Assembly (NCBI GenBank): GCA_017559045.1
Contig: JAFYTB010000053.1
Coordinates: 1-14,685 of the forward strand
From: Eggerthellaceae bacterium
GTDB taxonomy: Bacteria > Actinomycetota > Coriobacteriia > Coriobacteriales > Eggerthellaceae
Reading direction: 5' to 3'
DNA length: 14,685 nt
Positions within the stretch are counted from its first letter, which is position 1. Each line of letters starts with the position of its first letter. Below, piece by piece: positions 6,005-12,686 of this stretch. The position numbers were made by a program, and so were the translations under genes. The notes under the pieces are model-generated. The model had not been told where the DNA came from and searched no databases. It worked only from the letters and a program-made list of their open reading frames with translations.

Positions 6005-7306
6005 CTAAGCCTCATCGCCATCAGCTGCAGTCGACGCCGCCGGGGAGACAGAAGCGCTAGGCTCAGTCGGAGCAGCAGGCGCATTCGGGCCAGAAGCAAC
6101 GCCAGGTGCTGCCGGCACGCTTTCGGGGCGCTTCCAGAAATCCTCAAGCAAGCGACCAACCGTAGCCACAACAGGCACGCCAAGAAGAATGCCCGCAACA
6201 TTGAAGAGCGCGCCGCCCACGAACACAGCAGCCAGAACCCAAATGGCAGAAACGCCAACAGCCGTGCCCACCGTACGCGGGTAAATGAGGTTGCCCTCAA
6301 CCTGCTGGAGAATCAGCAGGAACACCGCGAAAATCAGAGCCTGCTGGAAGGAGATCGGCAGAATCATGAGCACGCCAATGATGCCGCCCACCCAAGCACC
6401 CACCAAAGGTACGAGGGAGAACAGGCCAACCACCACGCCAATGCTTCCCGCGTAAGGAATGCCCATAATGGTCATGCCCAAAGCGCACAGGGTACCCAGA
6501 ATCATGGCCTCCACGCACTGGCCGGTGATGAAGCGGGAGAAGCAATCGTTAGCAACAGCGCACGCATGGCATGCTCGCGCATACCACTTATCAGAGAGCA
6601 GGGTGCGGCCAAGCGTATGAGCGCCCGCCATGACATGCTCTTTACGCAGCAGGAAGTACAGCGAGAAGATGAAGGCAAAGAAAGCATCAACCACGCTCGC
6701 CGTAAGCACACCGCCAAGACCAAGAGCCGAGGTCAAAATGCCGTCGATGCCGCCAATGCCCTCGATAGCCTTGGTAAGCAAGTCCTCCCACTTGGTGATC
6801 TCGGGATTGCCCAACATTGCGAGCGCGCTCTCGTCAATTCCCAAGTCGCGAATGAACTCGCTAACGACAGTGAAGGCTGCCGTAATACCATCGATCAGGG
6901 CCTTAAAGGAATCAGCAACCTGTCCCGACACCATAAAGCCCACGCCAACAAACACCAGAGCGACAATCGCAAACGAGAGGATCATGCAGACAACGCGGCG
7001 CGACTTCTCAACAAAGCGATTGGTGGAATCAGGGAAATACACCTTTTCCAGACGGAACATGATGAGGTTGACCAGGTATGCAACGACAGCACCAGCAAAG
7101 ACGGGCATGAGCACACCGACCACCACAGACACAAGGTGGACCACGTCACTGAAGCGCACGATAAAAAGAATGGCCAGAGTCAGCAAGACAACCACATAAG
7201 CAATACGCTTGGCAGTCCAGCCGTCCTTCAGCAGAACTTCAACTTCTTCATCCCCATCGGCAGGGGTGTGTTTGATTTCAATGTCTCCCAAACGGGGGAT
7301 CTTCAT
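6005..7306 (-). CDS. AI-2E family transporter (PerM/UPF0118-type membrane exporter)
   Basis: This 433-residue inner-membrane protein belongs to the AI-2E transporter family, whose members include the proposed autoinducer-2 exporter TqsA and several Na+/H+ antiporters; the substrate here is unknown. Expected features are present: an early pair of helices (from about 33), a central extracytoplasmic region (about 126-198), SLVPLVGAWVGG (297-308) and QQVEGNLIYPRTVG (334-347), both family signatures, then final helices. The tail (about 394-433) is rich in Ala, Pro and Ser and ends acidic, which is unusual but probably just a flexible cytosolic extension. The start is ATG 7306 because AAAGAGG lies 6 bases upstream. 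An upstream GTG at 7366 extends the frame but sits inside a repeat element and lacks a ribosome site. It is flanked by palindromic repeats on both sides. Confidence 0.9.
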   Translation of the reverse strand: MKIPRLGDIEIKHTPADGDEEVEVLLKDGWTAKRIAYVVVLLTLAILFIVRFSDVVHLVSVVVGVLMPVFAGAVVAYLVNLIMFRLEKVYFPDSTNRFVEKSRRVVCMILSFAIVALVFVGVGFMVSGQVADSFKALIDGITAAFTVVSEFIRDLGIDESALAMLGNPEITKWEDLLTKAIEGIGGIDGILTSALGLGGVLTASVVDAFFAFIFSLYFLLRKEHVMAGAHTLGRTLLSDKWYARACHACAVANDCFSRFITGQCVEAMILGTLCALGMTIMGIPYAGSIGVVVGLFSLVPLVGAWVGGIIGVLMILPISFQQALIFAVFLLILQQVEGNLIYPRTVGTAVGVSAIWVLAAVFVGGALFNVAGILLGVPVVATVGRLLEDFWKRPESVPAAPGVASGPNAPAAPTEPSASVSPAASTAADGDEA

Positions 7307-7356
7307 GAATGCCTCTTTCGCGGGTTTCGTGTAGTGCACCCATTCTACCGTCAAAG

Positions 7357-7395
7357 AATGTGACACCTAAGGGACGGAGGTTTATCTGTCACATT
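7357..7395. repeat. short inverted repeat AATGTGACA ... TGTCACATT
   Basis: Nine-base perfect arms (7357-7365 and 7387-7395) flank a 21-base spacer containing GGGACGGAGG. The same arm sequence recurs in the adjacent 74-bp palindrome, so the two appear to be members of one repeat family. It is immediately upstream of the AI-2E transporter gene. Confidence 0.8.
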
Positions 7396-7420
7396 TCTTC
7401 AAAACAAAATGTCTCACTTT

Positions 7421-7494
7421 GGTGACGGATGGGCTCGTAGCTGCTGTCACATTTTCGCGAAAATGTGACAGCAGCTACGAGCCCATCCGTCACC
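7421..7494. repeat. perfect 74-bp palindrome
   Basis: Halves 7421-7457 and 7458-7494 are exact reverse complements with no spacer. The left arm begins GGTGACGGATGGGCTCG and ends TGTCACATTTTCG at the centre. Bases 7420 and 7495 do not pair, so the edges are sharp. Each arm has the plan GTGAC - about 19 bases - GTCACATTTT seen in the neighbouring short repeat. The whole 7357-7494 block therefore looks like a small REP/BIME-like array of alternating units. Confidence 0.97.
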
Positions 7495-7515
7495 CAACCC
7501 CGCCCCCAAGCGACA

Positions 7516-7551
7516 TAAAAAGCGAGTGCCCCGCATATTGCGGGGCACTCG
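7516..7551 (-). terminator. strong intrinsic terminator of the AGCS symporter gene
   Basis: A perfect 12-bp stem (CGAGTGCCCCGC at 7523-7534 with 7540-7551) and a five-base loop are followed on the minus strand by GCTTTTTATG. It lies 31 bp downstream of the symporter stop codon. It separates this unit from the AI-2E transporter gene. Confidence 0.92.
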
Positions 7552-7582
7552 AACTCAGAAGCTAATTGCTAGAGGGATCGCA

Positions 7583-9034
7583 TTAAGCCTCTGCGGGCTC
7601 GTCAAGCTCAGCAGACTTTGCAGCGAGCTCAGCCTTCTCCTTAGCAGAGAGGCAATCCTCGCCACGGGACTTGACGCAAGCAACAACGGAACCGGACAGA
7701 GCGAACAGCGCGATGGCGTTCGGGATAACCATCAGACCGTTGAAGGTGTCGGTGAGCTCCCAAACCACTGCGGAGGAGAGGATGGAGCCAGCGAAGGTGA
7801 AGCCAAGAGCGATCAGGAAGAAGACAATGAGGAACTTCTTGCCGAACAGGTAGATGAAGTTGATCTTTGCGAACATGTTCCAGGAAAGGATGGTGGAGAA
7901 GGCGAAGAATGCGAGGCAGATTGCCACGAAGATTGCGCCGCCACCCTCGCCAAGCAGGCTTGCGAATGCGACCTGAGCCATGTTGGTGTTAGCAAGACCT
8001 GCGGTTGCGCCGGTAGCGTCGAGAGCCAGCGGGCCGTCGCCGACATACAGAACGGAGATGACAACGAGAGCGGTCATGGTAACAACGACGAAGGTATCGA
8101 TGAAGACGGCGACCATTGCCACAACACCCTGCTCGTGCGGGGTCTTAACGTTAGCGAGAGCATGTGCATGCGGGGTAGAACCCATACCAGCCTCGTTGGA
8201 GAACAGGCCGCGCTTTGCACCCTGGAGAAGAGCAGCGATGAGACCGTAGGTCACGCCGCCAACCTGAGCCTCGGGATTGAAGGCGCAGTAGAAGATGAGC
8301 TTAATAGCGGGGATGATGTCAGCAGCGTTAGCGATCAGGACGCAGAGGCCACCGATGAGGTAGAGAACAGCCATGATCGGAACGAGCTTCTCAACAACGG
8401 AAGCGAGACGCTGAACGTTGCCAATGTAGATGAAGGCAGCCAGGACGACGATGATGATACCGACGATCCAGGTGGGAACGCCAAATGCGGTGGACATGGC
8501 GGAAGCGATGGAGTTGGACTGAACCATGGAACCGAAGAAGCCGAGAGCCAGAACGGTTGCGATGGAGAAGAACACTGCGAGGCCAACGCCGAAGCTGCCC
8601 TTGAATGCATGCTTCATGTAGTAGACCGGGCCACCCTTGATGCTGCCGTCTTCAGCGACGGTGCGGGTCTTCTGAGCAAGAACAGCCTCAGCGTAGTTGG
8701 TAGCCATGCCGAAGAATGCGATGACCCACATCCAGAAGATAGCACCCGGGCCACCAACGAGGATAGCGCCGCAAGCACCGACGATGTTGCCGGTACCAAC
8801 CTGAGCAGCAATAGCGGTTGCCACAGCCTGGAAGGAGGTCATGCCACTCTCCTGCTTGCCGCCACGCAGGCTGAAATTGCCAAAGAGGCGCTTGAAGCCC
8901 TCGGGAAGGCAGCGAATCTGCACAAAGCCCGTACGGATGGTAAAGAACAGGCCCATGCCGATGAGCAGGAAAATAAGAATGTAGTTCCACAGATAGCCGT
9001 TAACCCAGACGGCCGCGTTCAGGACGAAGTCCAT
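7583..9034 (-). CDS. sodium:alanine/glycine symporter (AGCS family)
   Basis: This 483-residue polytopic inner-membrane protein imports alanine and/or glycine with Na+ or H+. AGCS motifs are clear: AAQVGTGNIVGACGAI (77-92), GGPGAIFWMW (94-103), SIKGGPVYYMKHAF (131-144), GAKRGLFSNEAGMGSTPHAH (272-291), QGVVAMVAVFIDT (302-314) and STILSWN (380-386). The short polar tail (455-483) is cytosolic. The ATG has GGGAGG about 9 bases upstream. The leader carries a single-aptamer glycine riboswitch, so expression should respond to glycine, which makes glycine a likely substrate. The gene is transcribed alone, between its own promoter and a strong terminator. Confidence 0.95.
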   Translation of the reverse strand: MDFVLNAAVWVNGYLWNYILIFLLIGMGLFFTIRTGFVQIRCLPEGFKRLFGNFSLRGGKQESGMTSFQAVATAIAAQVGTGNIVGACGAILVGGPGAIFWMWVIAFFGMATNYAEAVLAQKTRTVAEDGSIKGGPVYYMKHAFKGSFGVGLAVFFSIATVLALGFFGSMVQSNSIASAMSTAFGVPTWIVGIIIVVLAAFIYIGNVQRLASVVEKLVPIMAVLYLIGGLCVLIANAADIIPAIKLIFYCAFNPEAQVGGVTYGLIAALLQGAKRGLFSNEAGMGSTPHAHALANVKTPHEQGVVAMVAVFIDTFVVVTMTALVVISVLYVGDGPLALDATGATAGLANTNMAQVAFASLLGEGGGAIFVAICLAFFAFSTILSWNMFAKINFIYLFGKKFLIVFFLIALGFTFAGSILSSAVVWELTDTFNGLMVIPNAIALFALSGSVVACVKSRGEDCLSAKEKAELAAKSAELDEPAEA

Positions 9035-9090
9035 AAAGAAAACCTCCCTCAGGTTTCTCTTGAAGAAAGCTCTGAAGAAGGCCGTAAACG

Positions 9091-9211
9091 AAAAACGAGC
9101 AGCGACGAATCGCCTATGTGTTTCCGCCTCTGTCCGTTTGCCTGAGAGATTCGGTTCGAGTCAAACTCGATGCCTTGCACCTTCGGCACCCATTTAAGGG
9201 ATTCTCCAGAG
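9091..9211 (-). ncRNA. glycine riboswitch, single aptamer with probable terminator platform
   Basis: The minus-strand leader matches the glycine aptamer consensus. P1 5' side and following bases are CTCTGGAGAATCCC (from 9211). The core GGGTGCCGAAGGTGCAAG lies at 9174-9191, and the 3' conserved block AATCTCTCAGGC...CGGACAGAGG ends at about 9128. Only one aptamer is present; no second GCCGAAGG or CTCAGG block is found before the ORF. Downstream, GAGGCG (9125-9130) can pair with CGC-(TG)-CTC (9097-9104) around a GCGA/TCGC mini-hairpin, and TTTTT follows (9091-9095). Since CAGAG is also the 3' strand of P1, ligand binding would block that terminator, which predicts an ON switch. The aptamer is certain; the platform is inferred. 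Confidence 0.93.
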
Positions 9212-9270
9212 TTTTCTCCACGTTCCGGTCTCGTTCGATTCCGGAAGCTTCAATGAAATAGGATGGGTGA

Positions 9271-9325
9271 ATATTACACCGCAAGCACATATTGCAACTA
9301 TTTTTTTGAATTTTTTTCGAAGACC
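9271..9325 (-). promoter_or_regulatory. promoter of the riboswitch-symporter unit with upstream A-tracts
   Basis: Minus-strand TTGCAA (9297-9292) and TAATAT (9276-9271) are 15 bases apart, short but usable. Just upstream of the -35 box lie two runs of seven A residues about ten bases apart (AAAAAAATTC, AAAAAAATAG; within 9300-9320). This is the pattern of an UP element or of intrinsically curved DNA. The start site would be near 9264, about 50 bases before the aptamer. Confidence 0.45.
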
Positions 9326-9376
9326 CGATATTTTTGTCGGTAAAGCACCAAGCCGCTTCCGCCTACGTCCGAATTT

Positions 9377-9391
9377 GCACGAAAATCGTGC
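9377..9391. other. small hairpin downstream of the YitT-type gene
   Basis: GCACGA and TCGTGC form a 6-bp stem with a three-base loop, 11 bases after the stop at 9402. No T-run follows on the minus strand, so it is at best a weak terminator of the upstream gene. Confidence 0.35.
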
Positions 9392-9401
9392 TTCTATCAG
9401 C

Positions 9402-10043
9402 CTATTTCGGCTCGGAAGAGCCGTCCCAAGGAAGGCGAATGCGCTGGATGAAACCGATGATCTGCCCGGAAATGATCACAGTGGCCAGCGAATAGAGAAT
9501 GCGGGTTAGCGGAATATAGCTAAGAGACGCAGCTAAAATAATCAGGTCGGAAACCAAATAGACCCACTGGATGCCCACGCCCGTTGCATGAGAGATCCCC
9601 ATAGCCAGCGCGTCGTCGCCCACCTGCGCACCACCAGCACGCACGCATATGCCAGCTCCAACGCCCACAAAGATGGCGCCGATCACGCATGCCGCAAGCG
9701 GCATATCGGCCATTTGGGGCCAAACGGGCCCGATCCACTCAAACAGCGCGTAGAAACCGGAATACGCAACCATCGCAATAATCGAATAGCCCATGAACTC
9801 GTGCCCGAGCAAACGCCAGCCCACCAAGTAGCACACCGCACTGGCAACAAAACTCGTGATAGCCGGCGATATCCCCCACCAATGGTCAAGCAACAGCGTT
9901 AGACCCAGGAGACCACCCTCAGTAATTCCCGAGAATGAATGCACATTGAACAGGCCGAACGCAGTAATGGCACACGAGAGCACCACCACTGCGCAATTCA
10001 GCGGTTTAAGCTTCGGAAGCTTCTGTGCAATTCGCCCATTCAT
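9402..10043 (-). CDS. YitT/DUF161-type membrane protein, short form
   Basis: The product is an integral membrane protein of about 213 residues with five or six hydrophobic segments. The motif ITEGGLLGL (residues 40-48) and GVGAGICVRAGG followed by QVGDDALAM (127-148) correspond to the glycine-rich repeats of the YitT family. Family function is not established. Many YitT proteins are about 280 residues with a C-terminal DUF2179 domain; here the protein ends shortly after the last helix, so that domain is absent. The start is uncertain. ATG 10043 has AGGTGA 11 bases upstream, and GTG 10058 has no ribosome site at all. The upstream 82 bases hold two 36-bp tandem repeats. It is probably the last gene of the helicase transcription unit. 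Confidence 0.75.
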   Translation of the reverse strand: MNGRIAQKLPKLKPLNCAVVVLSCAITAFGLFNVHSFSGITEGGLLGLTLLLDHWWGISPAITSFVASAVCYLVGWRLLGHEFMGYSIIAMVAYSGFYALFEWIGPVWPQMADMPLAACVIGAIFVGVGAGICVRAGGAQVGDDALAMGISHATGVGIQWVYLVSDLIILAASLSYIPLTRILYSLATVIISGQIIGFIQRIRLPWDGSSEPK

Positions 10044-10059
10044 AAAGGATTCGTTCACC

Positions 10060-10131
10060 TACGGAAAACTTGCTCTCTTGCGGAAGATTCTCGCCTACGG
10101 GAAGTCTTCGCTCTTGCGGAAGACTCTCGCC
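10060..10131 (-). repeat. two 36-bp tandem repeats in the leader of the YitT-type gene
   Basis: Copies span 10096-10131 and 10060-10095. On the minus strand both begin GGCGAGA(G/A)TCTTCCGCAA and end TCCGTA/CCCGTA; a truncated third start (GGTGAACG) runs into the gene. The upstream copy folds as AGTCTTC...GAAGACT (7-bp stem). Seven-eighths of the spacer between the two genes is repeat. Confidence 0.85.
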
Positions 10132-10140
10132 TGCAGAAAA

Positions 10141-10314
10141 TTAGCCGCGCTTGGATCCCTGACGGCGAATGCCGCCCTTGCTTCCCGCGGCCTTATTAGG
10201 CGCGATCCCCTTGCCACCCTGAGAACCCATGCGCCCGCGCGCCATACCGGAAGAGCATGCAGATCCCTTCGCCCTCAACGCGCGAGCCCACTGCTCGCGT
10301 TCGGTTTCGTTCAT
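10141..10314 (-). CDS. possible small basic protein downstream of the helicase
   Basis: An open frame of 57 residues from ATG 10314 (60 from GTG 10323) starts about 20 bases after the helicase stop. The first part is a short helix-like MNETEREQWARALRAKG. The rest is glycine-, lysine- and arginine-rich and unstructured-looking (ACSSGMARGRMGSQGG, then KAAGSKGGIRRQGSKRG), strongly positively charged. Codon choice resembles the neighbours (GC-rich third positions). No clear ribosome binding site precedes either start, so translation would rely on coupling to the helicase. The charge suggests nucleic-acid or ribosome binding, but that is only a guess. I do not recognise the family; it could be a chance frame. 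Confidence 0.45.
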   Translation of the reverse strand: MNETEREQWARALRAKGSACSSGMARGRMGSQGGKGIAPNKAAGSKGGIRRQGSKRG

Positions 10315-10333
10315 GCCAGCCACGATGCCGCGC

Positions 10334-12607
10334 CTATTCTGCCAGCAGGGAGGTCAGCGGGCCGTTCGACAGCACGACCACCTCATGCGTAGCCCTCGAA
10401 ATGCTGGTGTACAGACGGCGGCGCGCCACGTCTTCCCCAGCGGGGAACACGCGCTCGCTCGCATCGGGAATGATCACGCGGTCAAACTCCAGACCCTTCG
10501 CCAACTTGAGCGGAACAACCACCACACCGCTCTCGGGAAGCGACGAAGCGTCATCAAGCAGCACTGCGCCCGTATCGGCCAGCTGCGCGGCAATCTTCTT
10601 GGCGGCTTGGGTGTACGGGGCGACAATCGCAGTCAGACCAGCGGAAGCACCCTCGCCCGCGCCAGCACCGCGCTCGCCCATGCGGCCATATCCACCATGA
10701 GCGTCGGCGCCAGCTTCGGCATCGGCCTCACCAACCATGCGCGACACAGCCGCACGCAAGGCAACCTCATGCTGACGAGCGTCAGTAAACTCCAATACCT
10801 CAGGCGCTGCGCCCTCACGCTGAACTGAGGAGATGAGCATCTGCTCCTCGCCACCCGCCAAACGGGCAAACAGCGTCGTAATCTCGGGAGACGAGCGATA
10901 GCTGGTCATGAGCTGGCAAAGCTCGACAGAGCCATGCGAAGCCTCGAAGACATTCTTGATCTCGGCAAAAGAAGCCGTGCCCTCAGTGATGGACTGGTTC
11001 GGGTCGCCCAGCAGCAGGAAGTGAGCCTTCCTGAAAAAGCGAGCCATAATAGCCAGCTGAGCAGCCGTGTAATCCTGCACCTCGTCGATCATCACGTACT
11101 TTGCAGACCTGTCGCACAGACCCGTGAGCGCCATACGCAAGTACAGCCACTCAACCGACGTCATGCTGGGATTGCCCAGAAGGCGCCCGCCAATGCGGTC
11201 GACACGCAGCCACTCGTCCTCCTCGACCATGCGGAAGGAGTCGGCATAGCGCGTCTCCAGGAACTTCAGCGCCAGCGCACGCTCCTCGGCTTCCGTCTGC
11301 GGGTCGATAACCTCGCCGAACAGACGCAGCTGTTCCTCGATGGTCAGACCGAACATCTCCTCATAAGCACTCTCGGTGCTCGCCAGCTGCTTCAAACGCG
11401 AAGCCAACCTGCGCTCAAGCTCCTCGCGGATAAGCGTCACGCGGTGCGGTCCAGCGGGAATATTGCGGAACTTGTTGTCGATCTTGCGAATCTGCGAAGC
11501 CGGGATAAGCCTCTCGCCTGCGCATTCGATATCACGGAAATCATCAGAGTCGAACTCGAAGGAAGCGCACGCCTTGTCGATAGCAGCGAGCGACTCCATG
11601 GAAACACCAGCCTGACCAGGACCCATGCCCTGAGGAAGTAGACGGCGCATAAAGGCATCGTAAGTAAGAATCTCGGGATTACGCTCACCCATGTCAGGCA
11701 GAACACCATCGATATAGCGGCCGAACAGGGGGTTCGGCGTAATGAGATACACCTCGCGAGGATCAAGGGTGCCGCGCTGCTGGTAGAACAGGTAGGCGAT
11801 ACGCTGCATGAGCACGCTGGTCTTGCCGCTACCGGCAATACCGCTCACCAACAGAACCGGAACGTCCTCGTGACGCACCACGAGGTTCTGCTCACGCTGG
11901 ATAGTGGCCGTAATGGCCTGCATCTGCGAAGTACGGCGGCGCGAAAGAGAGGCCAGCAGCAGCGAATCCTGAATAGCGACCGTCGTATCGAAATAACCGT
12001 TGAGGCGGTCTTCCTCGATATCAAACTGCCTGCGCAGCGTCAGCTCAGCCTTAATGACGCGACCATCGGCCTTATAAGAGGTCATGCCGTTGTCTTGGCT
12101 GTAATAGGTCTCGGCAATGGGAGAACGCCAGTCAACAACCATGCGACGGCACATCTCGTCAGACATACCGGCGTTGCCGATATAAAACTCACGCGGCGCC
12201 TCGTTCGGCTTAAAGCGCAGAGCCACCTTCGCAAAGTAAGGCTGACGAAGCAGCAGATGAATCTGTCCGAGCTTCTCGGTGTCAGCTTCCTGCATGATGT
12301 TGTAGTTGCTGATGATGCTGTTCATAGCCAGGAAGTCGGCGTACGTTTCCATAGCGTCGTCATCAGTGGAAAGGTCAATGGAGACCTCGCCGGCCATCGA
12401 CTCCTTGTCGGCCGCAGCCTGAGCGCGGGTGCGCTCCATCTTGGCAACGAGGGCTTCTTCCAATTTGCGCAACTTGGCATGCGTTTCAACCAAATGATCG
12501 CGCTCGGCAACAAATATCGGATCGCTCTCTCGGCCCATATCATTGGCATCGGACTGGCCGATTACCTGCTCTTCTTCGCAGCACTGACGCTCTTCCACGT
12601 GCTCCAT
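10334..12607 (-). CDS. helD: HelD-type superfamily 1 helicase (RNA polymerase recycling factor)
   Basis: The 757-residue protein resembles HelD, an SF1 ATPase that removes RNA polymerase from stalled or terminated complexes and in some actinobacteria helps tolerate rifamycins. The N-terminus has a charged helical region (about 30-70, likely the coiled-coil arm) and the VDWRSPIAETYY motif (158-169) typical of this family. Helicase motifs follow in order: Walker A GIAGSGKT (256-263), Walker B VMIDEVQD (505-512), GDPNQSI (534-540), SYRSSPE (569-575), KGLEFD (704-709) and YTSISRAT (733-740). A Gly/Ala-rich stretch (about 628-657) interrupts the second half and looks like a flexible insertion. The ATG has AAGGAG about 9 bases upstream and an extended -10 promoter close by. 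A UvrD-like repair role is possible but the N-terminal motif favours HelD. Confidence 0.9.
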   Translation of the reverse strand: MEHVEERQCCEEEQVIGQSDANDMGRESDPIFVAERDHLVETHAKLRKLEEALVAKMERTRAQAAADKESMAGEVSIDLSTDDDAMETYADFLAMNSIISNYNIMQEADTEKLGQIHLLLRQPYFAKVALRFKPNEAPREFYIGNAGMSDEMCRRMVVDWRSPIAETYYSQDNGMTSYKADGRVIKAELTLRRQFDIEEDRLNGYFDTTVAIQDSLLLASLSRRRTSQMQAITATIQREQNLVVRHEDVPVLLVSGIAGSGKTSVLMQRIAYLFYQQRGTLDPREVYLITPNPLFGRYIDGVLPDMGERNPEILTYDAFMRRLLPQGMGPGQAGVSMESLAAIDKACASFEFDSDDFRDIECAGERLIPASQIRKIDNKFRNIPAGPHRVTLIREELERRLASRLKQLASTESAYEEMFGLTIEEQLRLFGEVIDPQTEAEERALALKFLETRYADSFRMVEEDEWLRVDRIGGRLLGNPSMTSVEWLYLRMALTGLCDRSAKYVMIDEVQDYTAAQLAIMARFFRKAHFLLLGDPNQSITEGTASFAEIKNVFEASHGSVELCQLMTSYRSSPEITTLFARLAGGEEQMLISSVQREGAAPEVLEFTDARQHEVALRAAVSRMVGEADAEAGADAHGGYGRMGERGAGAGEGASAGLTAIVAPYTQAAKKIAAQLADTGAVLLDDASSLPESGVVVVPLKLAKGLEFDRVIIPDASERVFPAGEDVARRRLYTSISRATHEVVVLSNGPLTSLLAE

Positions 12608-12648
12608 TAAACGTAGCTCCTTGGGTCATCCTGAAAAATGCGCCAATT

Positions 12649-12657
12649 ATTGTAGCA
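12649..12657 (-). promoter_or_regulatory. helD promoter, extended -10
   Basis: Minus-strand TGCTACAAT is an extended -10 element (TGn followed by TACAAT, one mismatch to consensus), with no good -35 at 17 bases. The start site would be near 12642, giving a leader of about 35 bases. It lies in the 79-bp gap after the carbonic anhydrase gene. Confidence 0.55.
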
Positions 12658-12686
12658 TCCCGCGGATGGCCCTGGGCCAAATGGAA

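Noticed and set aside
7307..7366. N-terminal extension of the AI-2E transporter from GTG 7366
   Set aside because: The extra 20 codons begin inside a repeat and have no ribosome site; ATG 7306 has AAAGAGG at good spacing.
7526..9145. Plus-strand open frame of 539 residues
   Set aside because: It runs antisense through the AGCS gene and riboswitch and begins inside the terminator hairpin; its acidic composition is a mirror of membrane-protein codons.
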